Part shown: one piece after another, positions 47,912 to 55,986 of the stretch
How the letters are laid out: each line of letters opens with the position of its first letter
How positions within the stretch are numbered: position 1 is the stretch's first letter
NCBI RefSeq assembly: GCF_019331715.1
Contig: NZ_JAHBBG010000015.1
Coordinates: forward strand, 1-55,986
Length of the DNA stretch: 55,986 nucleotides
DNA from: Bifidobacterium simiiventris
Lineage (GTDB): Bacteria > Actinomycetota > Actinomycetes > Actinomycetales > Bifidobacteriaceae
Direction: 5' to 3'
The notes under the pieces: generated by a model
Told to the model about the DNA's origin: nothing
The model's input: the letters and a program-made list of their open reading frames with translations, nothing else
Database searches by the model: none
Position numbers and translations under genes: made by a program

Positions 47912-50215
47912 ATGTCCGCACTGACTTCCGTTTCCGGTTTTCCGCGCATCGGCCAGAACCGCGAACTGAAGAAGATCATCGAAAGCTACTGGAAGGGCGC
48001 CGCCTCGCTCGACGACGTTCGCGCCACCGCCAAGGATCTGCGAGCCAAGCACTGGAAGCTGCAGGCCGACGCCGGCGTCGACCTGATCCCCAGCAACGAC
48101 TTCAGCTACTACGACCAGATGCTGGATACGGCGATCCTGCTTAACGTGATCCCGCAGCGCTACCAGCGTCTTTCCTTCGACAATCCGGAGGAAACGCTGT
48201 TCGCGATGGCCCGTGGCTATCAGGGCGAGCACGGCGACGTGACCGCCCTGCCGATGAAGAAGTGGTTCACCACCAATTACCACTACCTCGTGCCGGAGAT
48301 CGAACCGTCCACCGAGATCAAACTCAACAGCACCAAGCCGTTCGACGAGTTCAACGAGGCCAAGGAGCTCGGCATCCTCACCAAGCCGGTGCTCATCGGC
48401 CCGTACACGTTCCTCAAGCTCGCCCGCAATGACCAGGCGGAAGAAATCGAATACGACAAGGGCCTCGTGAACGCGGTCGCCGCCGTGTACGCCGAAGTGC
48501 TCGCCAAGTTCGCCGAGCTCGGCGCCGCATGGGTGCAGATCGACGAGCCGTACCTCGTGCTTGACAAGGAGCCGGGCGACGTCGAACTGTTCAAGACCCT
48601 GTACACGAAGATCCTGCCCGCCCGCAACGGCAAGGTCAAGGTGCTGCTCAACACGTACTTCGGCCACATCGCCGACGTGTACGAGACCGTCAACCTGCTC
48701 GGTTTCGACGGCATCGGCCTCGATCTCAACGAAGGCAAGGACGAGAACCTCGCCGCCGTCCAGCAGCACGGCGTGAACTCCGCGACGACGATCTTCGCCG
48801 GCGTGGTCAACGGCCGCAACATCTGGCGTAACAACTACGCCGTGAGCCTCGGACTGCTCGACGCGCTCAAGCAGGTTACGCCGAACGTGGCCGTGTCCAC
48901 CGCCTCCTCCCTGCTGCACGTGCCGTTCAGCACCGAAGGCGAGACCGCGCTCGATCCGGCTGTGCTCAAGCATTTCGCGTTCGCCGTCGAGAAGGTCGGT
49001 GAACTGGTCGAGATCGCCAAGCTGGCCGACGCGAGCGATGACGAGAAGAAGGCGTCTGCCGAACTGGCCGCCAATCAGGCGCTGTTCGACGGCACCCGCG
49101 TCACTCCCGATCAGGCCGTGGCCGACCGCATCGCCAAGCTCACCGAAGCCGATTTCGTTCGTCAGCCGGCCCGCGCCGAACGTCAGAAGGAACAGCGCGA
49201 GGCACTCGGCCTGCCGCTGCTGCCGACCACCACGATCGGCTCCTTCCCGCAGACCAAGGAGATCCGCGCCGAGCGTGCGCGCTTCCGCAAGGGTGAGATC
49301 ACCAAGGACGAATACGACACGTTCATCAAGGGCCAGATCGATGCGTGCATCAAGCATCAGGAGGAGATCGGCCTCGACGTGCTCGTCCATGGCGAATTCG
49401 AGCGCAACGACATGGTCGAATACTTCGGCCAGAACCTCAACGGTTTCCTGTTCACCAAGAACGCCTGGGTGCAGTCCTATGGCACCCGCTGCGTCAAGCC
49501 TCCGATCGTGTGGGGCGACGTCTCGCGTGCCAAGCCGATCACCGTCGAATGGTCCGCGTACGCGCAGAGCCGTACCAACCATGTCATGAAGGGCATGCTC
49601 ACCGGTCCGGTCACCATCCTCAACTGGTCCTGGCCGCGCGAGGACATCACCCACGAGCAGCAGACCCAGCAGCTCGCCCTCGCCATCCGCGACGAAGTGC
49701 TCGACCTCGAGGCCGCCGGCATCAAGGTCATCCAGATCGACGAGGCCGCACTGCGCGAGAAGCTGCCGCTCAGGAAGACCGACTGGCACAAGAAGTACCT
49801 TGACTGGGCCATCCCGGCCTTCCGTCTCGTGCACTCCGGTGTCAAGCCGACCACGCAGATCCACACGCACATGTGCTACTCGGAGTTCAACGACATCATC
49901 CGTGATATCGACGCGATGGATGCCGACGTGATCTCCTTCGAGGCGTCCCGCGGCGATCTCGTCGTGCTCGACGCGATCCACGACGCGCACTTCGAGACCG
50001 AGGCCGGCCCGGGCGTCTACGACATCCACTCGCCGCGCATCCCGTCCGAGGCCGAAATCGAGGAGCGCATCTACGAGATCCTCAAGAAGATGGACGTCGA
50101 GAAGGTGTGGATCAACCCCGACTGCGGTCTGAAGACCCGTGGCAACGCCGAAACCTGGCCGAGCCTCGAGCATTTGGTCGCGGCCGCCAAGGCCGTGCGC
50201 GCCAAGCTCGCCTAA
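47912..50215 (+). CDS. metE: Cobalamin-independent methionine synthase
   Basis: This 767-residue cytoplasmic enzyme moves the methyl group of 5-methyl-tetrahydrofolate (polyglutamate) to homocysteine. Two barrel domains are joined by a long helix. The catalytic zinc ligands are His653 and Cys655 ([10 protein letters not shown]), Glu677 (SFEASRGD) and Cys738 (NPDCGLKTR). The N-terminal [12 protein letters not shown] motif also fits. The frame extends upstream but ATG 47912 has the strong AGGAGGA Shine-Dalgarno. metF, which makes its methyl donor, follows 65 bp later. Confidence 0.97.
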   Translation: MSALTSVSGFPRIGQNRELKKIIESYWKGAASLDDVRATAKDLRAKHWKLQADAGVDLIPSNDFSYYDQMLDTAILLNVIPQRYQRLSFDNPEETLFAMARGYQGEHGDVTALPMKKWFTTNYHYLVPEIEPSTEIKLNSTKPFDEFNEAKELGILTKPVLIGPYTFLKLARNDQAEEIEYDKGLVNAVAAVYAEVLAKFAELGAAWVQIDEPYLVLDKEPGDVELFKTLYTKILPARNGKVKVLLNTYFGHIADVYETVNLLGFDGIGLDLNEGKDENLAAVQQHGVNSATTIFAGVVNGRNIWRNNYAVSLGLLDALKQVTPNVAVSTASSLLHVPFSTEGETALDPAVLKHFAFAVEKVGELVEIAKLADASDDEKKASAELAANQALFDGTRVTPDQAVADRIAKLTEADFVRQPARAERQKEQREALGLPLLPTTTIGSFPQTKEIRAERARFRKGEITKDEYDTFIKGQIDACIKHQEEIGLDVLVHGEFERNDMVEYFGQNLNGFLFTKNAWVQSYGTRCVKPPIVWGDVSRAKPITVEWSAYAQSRTNHVMKGMLTGPVTILNWSWPREDITHEQQTQQLALAIRDEVLDLEAAGIKVIQIDEAALREKLPLRKTDWHKKYLDWAIPAFRLVHSGVKPTTQIHTHMCYSEFNDIIRDIDAMDADVISFEASRGDLVVLDAIHDAHFETEAGPGVYDIHSPRIPSEAEIEERIYEILKKMDVEKVWINPDCGLKTRGNAETWPSLEHLVAAAKAVRAKLA

Positions 50216-50232
50216 GTCTTTACTGGCATAAC

Positions 50233-50256
50233 GGCTCCCCTCACACGAGGGGAGCC
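50233..50256 (+). terminator. Hairpin between metE and metF
   Basis: GGCTCCCCTC-ACAC-GAGGGGAGCC is a perfect 10-bp stem with a 4-nt loop, 17 bp after the metE stop and just before the metF Shine-Dalgarno. It is followed by TCTTCATTC, a weak T-tract, so it may partly terminate or stabilise the metE message. Confidence 0.75.
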
Positions 50257-50280
50257 TCTTCATTCATAGGAGCATCAACC

Positions 50281-51126
50281 ATGCACTCTCCGATGTTCTC
50301 GCTGGAAGTCTTCCCCCCGAAGCGCGACGCGCCGATCGGCACGATCTACGATGCGCTCGACGGGCTCGAAGGACTCAAACCGGACTTCATCTCAGTCACC
50401 TACGGCCACGGCACCCATGCCGATCGCACCGCCACCGCGCGCATCGCCAACACGATCCGCCAGGATTATCAGATCCCCACGGTCGCGCATCTGACCGCCC
50501 TGTACTCCGACGAGGCGAAGATCGACGACGCGCTCGGTCTGTTCACCCAGGCCAAGGTCAGCGGCGTGCTTGCGCTGCGCGGCGACCACCTCGACGGCCT
50601 CGAACCGGTCGACGTCTTCCTGCACGCCAGCGACCTGATCGCATACATCCGCGACCGCAAGCCGGATTTGAAGATCTACGCCGCCTGCTATCCGGAAGGC
50701 CACATCGAATCCGAATCCCTGGACGACGACATCGCCCACCTGAAAACCAAGGTCGACGCCGGCGCCTCGCACCTGATCTCCCAGCTGTTCTACGACAACG
50801 CCGACTTCTACCGCTTCCTCGACAAAGCGCGCGCGGCCGGCATCGCCGTGCCGATCGAAGCGGGCATCATGCCGGTCACCTCCGCCAAATCGGTCCTGTC
50901 GATGGCCGCCAAGAACAACACGCGCATCCCCAAGGCCGTGTCCGCCATGCTCGACAAGTGGGGCGACGACCTGCCGTCGCTGCGCGCGGCCGGCATCAAC
51001 TTCGCCGCCCAGCAGATCACCAACCTCGTCGCCAACGACGTGGACGGCATCCACCTGTACACGATGAACCGCCCCGGCACCGCACGGCATATTTGGCACA
51101 ACGTGTCCACGCTGTTCTCAAAGTAG
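50281..51126 (+). CDS. metF: Methylenetetrahydrofolate reductase
   Basis: This 281-residue flavin enzyme of one-carbon metabolism reduces 5,10-methylene-tetrahydrofolate to 5-methyl-tetrahydrofolate, the donor for MetE. The start MHSPMFSLEVFPPKR, the SVTYGHGTHADRT motif, the GVLALRGDHLDG loop (FAD binding) and LISQLFYDNADFYRFLD identify it. PIEAGIMPVTSAKSV is the folate-side motif. The ATG follows TAGGAGCATCAACC. It is probably co-transcribed with metE, though a hairpin lies between. Confidence 0.95.
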   Translation: MHSPMFSLEVFPPKRDAPIGTIYDALDGLEGLKPDFISVTYGHGTHADRTATARIANTIRQDYQIPTVAHLTALYSDEAKIDDALGLFTQAKVSGVLALRGDHLDGLEPVDVFLHASDLIAYIRDRKPDLKIYAACYPEGHIESESLDDDIAHLKTKVDAGASHLISQLFYDNADFYRFLDKARAAGIAVPIEAGIMPVTSAKSVLSMAAKNNTRIPKAVSAMLDKWGDDLPSLRAAGINFAAQQITNLVANDVDGIHLYTMNRPGTARHIWHNVSTLFSK

Positions 51127-51228
51127 CCGCCGGCGACTGTCCCGAACCGCAGTACGGCAACGTCTGCCGCGATGTTTCCGTGTCTGATCGCACGCGCCGA
51201 GGCAGACGATGCAGTACATTGGGACAGT

Positions 51229-54200
51229 ATGGATGCCACGCGAGAATTCAAAGTAGGCGCACGCGAACTGATCCATGCCGGATTGCAGGATCTCGACGCC
51301 GCGCGGATACAGCTCGACAGGCTCGCCGCTGACGGGGTTGGCGAGCCGCGATTGCGCGAACTGCTGTCCGATCTGGAAAAGGCCTGCGATCCGGACATGG
51401 CATTGGGCAATCTGGTCGACATCATCAACGCGCTGCAAAGTCAAGGGCGCACGTTGGACGAGATCCTGCCCGACGAGCAGGCGTTCGCCAGACTCATGGC
51501 CGTGCTTGGCGTGTCCGACGCGATGGGCAAGCTCATGCGATTCCGTCTTGATCTGGTCGAGGCGGCGGCCAGCGACGGCTGCAATTCCCACCTGTTCAAT
51601 CACGACCAGCGTCGTTCCCACGTACTGGAAGCGGTCGGAGCCGATCCCGCCGATTCCAACGCGCCCGTCGCAACGCTGAGCCTCGCGGATGCGACCACCG
51701 CGCTGCGACGCACCTATCGCAAGCAGCTGGCCGCGATCATCGCGCAGGACACGCTCTCCGACGATCCGATCGCCCTGCAGCCGCGCATCAGCGAGGAACT
51801 GTCCGACCTTGCCGACGCGGCGCTCGAAGGTGCACTGGCCATCGCCCGGCATGAAGTGGATGGCAGCGAGCACGTGCGTTTCACCATCATCGGCATGGGC
51901 AAACTCGGCGCCCGCGAACTGAACTACGTATCCGACGTGGATCTGATCTACGTCGTCGAACCGGCCGATACCGAAACCGGGCATCAGGCGCTCACCCGCG
52001 TCGGCACCAAGATGGGTACACTGCTGCAACGCGTATGCCAATCCGTCATCATGGGTGTCGCGGAACCGACCCTGTGGCAGATCGACGGCGGCCTGCGCCC
52101 TGAAGGCAAGGACGGTCCGTTGGTGCGCACGCTCGAATCGCATCAGGGCTATTACGAGCAGTGGGCGGAGAACTGGGAGTTCCAGGCGTTGCTCAAGGCG
52201 CGGCCCGTTGCCGGGGACAAGGATCTCGGCAAGGCATATATGGACATGACCCGGCCGTTCGTCTGGACGGCGTCGAAACGCGACAATTTCGTATACGACT
52301 GCCAGAAGATGCGCAAACGTGTCGAGGACCTCATCGCCGCGCCGCTCAAGGACCGCGAGATCAAACTCGGCCGCGGAGGTCTGCGCGACGTGGAGTTCAC
52401 CGTCCAGATGCTTCAGCTCGTGCACGGCCGCGCCGACGAAAGCCTGCGCACTTCGTCCACGCTCGAATCGCTGCAACGGCTCGCGGACGGCGGTTATGTG
52501 TCGCGCAAGCAGGCCGCGAAGCTTTCGTGGGACTACCGGTTCGAGCGTGTGATGGAGCACCGCCAACAGATGTGGGCGCTTAAACGCACCCACCTGTTCC
52601 CCGACCTCGGGCAGGGCAGCATCGGCGGTCTCGACCGCAAGCGCGACATCAGCGACGAGGCGCTCAATCAGAATCCTGAACTGCGTCGGCTCGCCCGAGC
52701 GTTCGGCATGCATCCCGAGGAACTCGTCAACAAATACGACGAGACCCGTCGCGAAGTCCGCCGCCTGCACATGGATATCTATTACCGTCCTATGCTGCCG
52801 ATCGCGGCATCTGCGGACGGCGACGGCGTCACCCTGTCCGAGCAGGCCGCACACGAACGATTCGCGTCCATCGGATTCGCGGACACTGATGCGGCCATCC
52901 GCCATGTCCACGCGCTGACCGCCGGCGTCTCGCGCGCCGCGAAGATCAACCGCATCATCCTGCCCGCCGTGCTCCAATGGCTCGGCCAAGGCCAGAACCC
53001 CGACATGGGTCTGCTCAGTTGGCGCAAGCTCGAGGAGAACTTCGGCACCGACAGCGAATACCTCGGCTTCCTGCGCGACTCGACTTCCGCCGCGCAGCGT
53101 TTGTGTCACATCCTGTCCAATTCGCGTTTCCTCGGCGACGCGCTCAACAAATCCGTCGTCTCGGTCACCTGGCTGGGCGACGACGAGCGTCTGCGCGCAC
53201 GTTCACGCGACAGTCTCGACGTGCAGTGCGCGTCGTCGCTGTCTCGCAACGCCGGCAACATCAACGATTTCGCGACGTCGATGCGTGCCATGCGCCGTCA
53301 TGAGATCGAACGTATCGGCCTGGCGTGGATGAGCGGCGTGATGGACGACGCTGACTCGCTGCACGGCATGACCGACGTGTACGACGCGATCATCGACGCC
53401 TCGCTCACCTGGGCGATACGTAACCAGTGCCGTGAACTCGGTCTACCGGAAGACCGGCCGCCGGTCGCCATGTCGGTCATCGCGATGGGCCGGTACGGCG
53501 GTCGTGAGGTCAACTTCAGTTCCGACGCCGACGTGATCATCATCTACCGGCCGAACAGTGCCGGCAGTGGCGATGACGACGGAAGCGTCGCGTTCGACGA
53601 ACAGTCCGCCAACCAGTTCGCCCGCAAGGTCTGCGAATCGCTGCGCCAGATCCTGCAGGGGCCGACCACGCTCGAACCGAAGATCGAGCTCGACATGGAT
53701 CTGCGACCCGAAGGCAAGAACGGTCCGCTCGTGCGATCCTACGAATCGTGCCGCGAATACTATGCGTCGTGGGCGAGCACGTGGGAACATCAGGCGCTGC
53801 TGCGCGCACGGTACGCCGCCGGCGACCGAGCGCTGGCCGAGGACTTCCTGCACGAGCTTGCGGACCCGTTGCGCTACCCGGTCAACGATCTGACCGAATC
53901 CGAGCTGGGGGAGATCCGCAAGCTTAAGGCCCGCATGGAAGCCGAGCGTCTGCCGCGCGGCGTGCGGCGCGACCGGCATTTGAAACTCGGCAAGGGTGGC
54001 CTGTCGGATATCGAATGGACCGTGCAGCTGCTGCAGTTGCGTCACGCCGGCGACCACGCCGCATTGCGGCTGAACTCCACGCTGGAGACACTCGATGAAC
54101 TGGAACACATGACGTACGTCAGCGTGGCCGATGCTATGGTGCTGCGCAAGGCGTGGCGCATGTGCACCGCCGCGCGCAACGGCAACTACCTATGGAGCGG

Positions 54201-54366
54201 ACGCGTCTCGCAGGCCGACATCCTGCCGGACGACATCTATTCGCTCGGCGGCATCGCCGTGTACCTGGGCTATGACGCGCACCGCGGCCAGCATTTCGAG
54301 AACGACCTGTTATCGGCCATGCGCAAGGCGCGCGACGTGACGGAACGGCTGTTCTACGGCCGGTGA
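51229..54366 (+). CDS. glnE: Glutamine synthetase adenylyltransferase/deadenylyltransferase
   Basis: This 1045-residue two-headed nucleotidyltransferase turns glutamine synthetase off and on by adding or removing AMP. Each head has a G-x-G-x9-D-x-D motif. The N-terminal one is GMGKLGARELNYVSDVDLIY (Asp236, Asp238) and the C-terminal one is AMGRYGGREVNFSSDADVII (Asp766, Asp768). RGGLRDVEFTVQ and KGGLSDIEWTVQLLQL are the matching downstream motifs. The ATG at 51229 is chosen on the family N-terminus and has only a weak GGGAC upstream; an earlier ATG at 51172 is possible. It is normally needed only in high-nitrogen control. Confidence 0.93.
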   Translation: MDATREFKVGARELIHAGLQDLDAARIQLDRLAADGVGEPRLRELLSDLEKACDPDMALGNLVDIINALQSQGRTLDEILPDEQAFARLMAVLGVSDAMGKLMRFRLDLVEAAASDGCNSHLFNHDQRRSHVLEAVGADPADSNAPVATLSLADATTALRRTYRKQLAAIIAQDTLSDDPIALQPRISEELSDLADAALEGALAIARHEVDGSEHVRFTIIGMGKLGARELNYVSDVDLIYVVEPADTETGHQALTRVGTKMGTLLQRVCQSVIMGVAEPTLWQIDGGLRPEGKDGPLVRTLESHQGYYEQWAENWEFQALLKARPVAGDKDLGKAYMDMTRPFVWTASKRDNFVYDCQKMRKRVEDLIAAPLKDREIKLGRGGLRDVEFTVQMLQLVHGRADESLRTSSTLESLQRLADGGYVSRKQAAKLSWDYRFERVMEHRQQMWALKRTHLFPDLGQGSIGGLDRKRDISDEALNQNPELRRLARAFGMHPEELVNKYDETRREVRRLHMDIYYRPMLPIAASADGDGVTLSEQAAHERFASIGFADTDAAIRHVHALTAGVSRAAKINRIILPAVLQWLGQGQNPDMGLLSWRKLEENFGTDSEYLGFLRDSTSAAQRLCHILSNSRFLGDALNKSVVSVTWLGDDERLRARSRDSLDVQCASSLSRNAGNINDFATSMRAMRRHEIERIGLAWMSGVMDDADSLHGMTDVYDAIIDASLTWAIRNQCRELGLPEDRPPVAMSVIAMGRYGGREVNFSSDADVIIIYRPNSAGSGDDDGSVAFDEQSANQFARKVCESLRQILQGPTTLEPKIELDMDLRPEGKNGPLVRSYESCREYYASWASTWEHQALLRARYAAGDRALAEDFLHELADPLRYPVNDLTESELGEIRKLKARMEAERLPRGVRRDRHLKLGKGGLSDIEWTVQLLQLRHAGDHAALRLNSTLETLDELEHMTYVSVADAMVLRKAWRMCTAARNGNYLWSGRVSQADILPDDIYSLGGIAVYLGYDAHRGQHFENDLLSAMRKARDVTERLFYGR

Positions 54367-54448
54367 CCGTTCGATTGGGCGCGTAAGGTCGGTAGGTTTC
54401 TGTCCGATCGATCAGGATGAATGACGCTGCAAGAAAGGTGAGATTGCG

Positions 54449-55303
54449 ATGAACGCAACGGCGACCCCCAAATTGGTATTCCTCGACATCGACGGTACGC
54501 TGGCCGACGAACGGCATGTCGTGCCTCAATCCGCGCAGGACGCGTGTCGTCAGGCGCAGCGCAACGGGCACAAGCTGTTCATCAGCACCGGCCGTTCTCT
54601 ACCGAAGATCGAACACAGCATTCTCGATCTCGGATTCGACGGCGTCGTCTCCGTCGCCGGCGCTCAGGCGAACATCGGCGACCGTGTGCTGTTCCAGCAT
54701 TTCGTAGCGCCCGAGGACATTGACCGGACGAACGAGTACTTCCGCCGCCACGGCATCGAGAACTATCAGTGGCAGGGCGCCGATGGCATGTATATCTCGC
54801 GCGGATACCTGCACCACCTGCAGGAGACGAAGGGATCGGTATGGAACGCCGGCGAATTCGCCCGCTACTGGCATGTGATGGATGAGATCGAAGTGCCGGA
54901 AGGCTCTACGCTCGGCCATATGATTCGTGCCAGCAAGGGATCGTATTTCTCCGGTCCGAACCCGGATGTGACCTTCGAGGACGTGCGCCATGACATGAGC
55001 CCGTGGTTCCAGTTGGTGCACGGCTCATACGACGAGATCTCGCCGAACAATGGTGAGCTGCTCATCAACGGCGTGGATAAGGGGAGCGCGGTGCGTGACG
55101 TGGCGCGTCTGCTTGGCTACGACATCGCCGACACGATCGCGATCGGCGACAGCGACAACGATGCGGCGATGCTCAAGGCGGCCGGCACCAGCGTGGCGAT
55201 GGGCAATGCGGTGCATGGCATCGAGGCGTTCTGCGACATGCAGACCACCGATATCCATGACGATGGCATCGCGAACGCGTTCCGCATGTTGGGTCTGATC
55301 TGA
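54449..55303 (+). CDS. Cof-type HAD-superfamily phosphatase
   Basis: The 284-residue HAD phosphatase has motif I LVFLDIDGTLADE (Asp12 and Asp14 of the full protein), motif II ISTGRS, and motif III/IV GVDKGSAVRDVARLLG with IAIGDSDNDAAML. The cap inserted between motifs I and III is of the Cof (C2) type. These enzymes dephosphorylate sugar phosphates or flavin-type phosphates; the substrate here is unknown. AGAAAGGTGAG precedes the ATG. A terminator hairpin follows, then a long gene-free region leading to the rRNA operon. Confidence 0.9.
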   Translation: MNATATPKLVFLDIDGTLADERHVVPQSAQDACRQAQRNGHKLFISTGRSLPKIEHSILDLGFDGVVSVAGAQANIGDRVLFQHFVAPEDIDRTNEYFRRHGIENYQWQGADGMYISRGYLHHLQETKGSVWNAGEFARYWHVMDEIEVPEGSTLGHMIRASKGSYFSGPNPDVTFEDVRHDMSPWFQLVHGSYDEISPNNGELLINGVDKGSAVRDVARLLGYDIADTIAIGDSDNDAAMLKAAGTSVAMGNAVHGIEAFCDMQTTDIHDDGIANAFRMLGLI

Positions 55304-55364
55304 ACCGACGGGACCGATACGACTGTTCATCGCCAACGGGGGCGTGACGTCGGCGACACAGGAA

Positions 55365-55414
55365 GTGGCGGTTTTCTCCTGCAAGGCAAGCACTTGGCGG
55401 GAGAAAACCGCCAC
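55365..55414 (+). terminator. Terminator hairpin after the HAD gene
   Basis: A perfect 15-bp stem (GTGGCGGTTTTCTCC at 55365-55379 with 55400-55414) with a 20-nt loop lies about 60 bp after the HAD stop. Confidence 0.75.
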
Positions 55415-55953
55415 CGTCGTTTATGACGCCGTTGCGACGGCCGCCGCGTCGATTGTTGCTCGGGCGGGAACTGCCGCCTCTCGGATGCTTGCGCGGCTGG
55501 TTCTTTTTGCGACACGCCGGTGGTGGTTGTTTTTTGGTGGTGTTGGGTGTGGTTTGTGGGGTTGGTTGGTGTGGTTTTGGGGTGTTTTTGGGTGTTTGCG
55601 ACACGCCGGTGGATGGTAGTGTTTTCAGTGGTTTTGTGGTGGTTGTGTGGTGGTGGGTTTGCGTTTGTGGTTGGGGTGGTGTAAGTTATTCACTCGCTGC
55701 CGCTGAGCGGTCGGGTTCCTCCGGTTGGAGGGGTTTGGTTCCGGTCTGTCGTGTGGTGGTGGTTTGAGAACTCAAGAGCGTGTTTGTACTACTTCTTTAT
55801 AGTCAATGATTGCCAGTTCATTCCTCGCTTCCTGTTTGGGGAGTCCATGAGAGTGGTTAATGAGGGGTGAGGTTTTTGTGTGGACGTCCTTCCTTATAGG
55901 ATGTTCCGTCAATTGATGTTTTGAGAGTCATTCAATGGTTCTCTTCACGAGGT
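55415..55953 (+). promoter_or_regulatory. Leader and promoter region of the rRNA operon
   Basis: There is no gene in this 540-bp stretch. The part at about 55500-55680 is strongly G/T-rich on this strand (GGTGGTTGTTTTTTGGTGGT and similar) and contains a repeated GCGACACGCCGGTGG (near 55508 and 55598). A possible promoter is TTTGCG at 55658-55663, 18-nt spacer, TAAGTT at 55682-55687. The segment TTTGAGAACTCAAGAGCGTG near 55764-55783 is boxA-like antitermination sequence of the kind seen before bifidobacterial 16S genes. Confidence 0.55.
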
Positions 55954-55986
55954 TTTTTTGTGGAGGGTTCGATTCTGGCTCAGGAT
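55954..55986 (+). rRNA. 16S rRNA gene, 5' end (cut by window edge)
   Basis: The last 33 bases match the start of an actinobacterial 16S rRNA: GTGGAGGGTTCGATTC then TGGCTCAGGAT, the universal 27F priming region with the bifidobacterial GGGTTCGATTC variant. The exact 5' end is uncertain by a few bases (within the T-run at about 55953-55959). Confidence 0.92.

Noticed and set aside
47900..50263. Antisense open frame of 787 codons opposite metE
   Set aside because: Same shadow effect; metE zinc ligands and full-length match support the plus strand.
51118..53109. Antisense open frame opposite glnE
   Set aside because: Composition shadow of glnE, whose duplicated nucleotidyltransferase motifs are on the plus strand.
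55423..55767. Open frame of 114 codons in the rRNA leader
   Set aside because: It is a product of G/T-rich sequence (Val, Gly, Trp-rich translation) with no recognisable start signal.

Overview
The window is a high-G+C chromosome segment that most likely comes from a Bifidobacterium. The last bases match the 5' end of a bifidobacterial 16S rRNA gene (GTGGAGGGTTCGATTC followed by TGGCTCAG). The housekeeping genes also fit: an actinobacterial GT4-type glycogen synthase, gltBD, metE-metF, glnE and a TrmI-type tRNA methylase, most with GAAAGGA-like ribosome binding sites. The genus is an inference from these features; the species cannot be named.

Region 1 (1-8540) is accessory metabolism. It holds a cupin, a DUF559/AbiEi-like protein framed by two copies of a composite palindromic repeat, two maltose-acetyltransferase-like enzymes, a DUF1349 protein divergent from an AraC regulator, a GNAT acetyltransferase, an aldo/keto reductase and a LysR regulator. 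Region 2 (8660-24000) is mostly core: a helix-turn-helix/alanine-aminotransferase fusion, signal peptidase I, glutamate synthase (gltB-gltD), a C39-type peptidase, small membrane proteins, glycogen synthase, an ABC ATPase, a second aldo/keto reductase and an alpha/beta hydrolase.

Region 3 (24094-45962) is a defence island built on a complete type 1 BREX set in the usual order: brxA, brxB, brxC, pglX, pglZ, brxL. It is interrupted twice. A DUF4143-type ATPase with its own palindromes lies between brxC and pglX. A block of five genes lies between pglX and pglZ: an A+T-rich RloC/PrrC-like AAA_13 ATPase, an sce7726 protein, an sce7725 protein, a RES-domain (NAD+ phosphorylase-like) protein and a Schlafen-AlbA_2/winged-helix protein. 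The sce7726-sce7725-RES trio is tightly packed and is the best candidate for an undescribed system nested in BREX. Other unusual points are two in-frame palindromic elements inside pglX, an A+T-rich specificity segment in pglX, three 20-bp palindromes spaced exactly 41 bp apart upstream of pglZ, and a BrxL whose C-terminus looks like an MIT_C (phospholipase-D-like) domain instead of a Lon protease domain.

Region 4 (46072-55986) returns to core genes: trmI, a SixA-like phosphatase, metE, metF, glnE and a Cof-type HAD phosphatase, then the leader and first bases of an rRNA operon. Nitrogen assimilation is well represented: gltBD makes glutamate, the aminotransferase fusion would use glutamate/2-oxoglutarate, and glnE adenylylates glutamine synthetase. 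No tRNA gene, CRISPR array, insertion sequence or phage structural gene was recognised.
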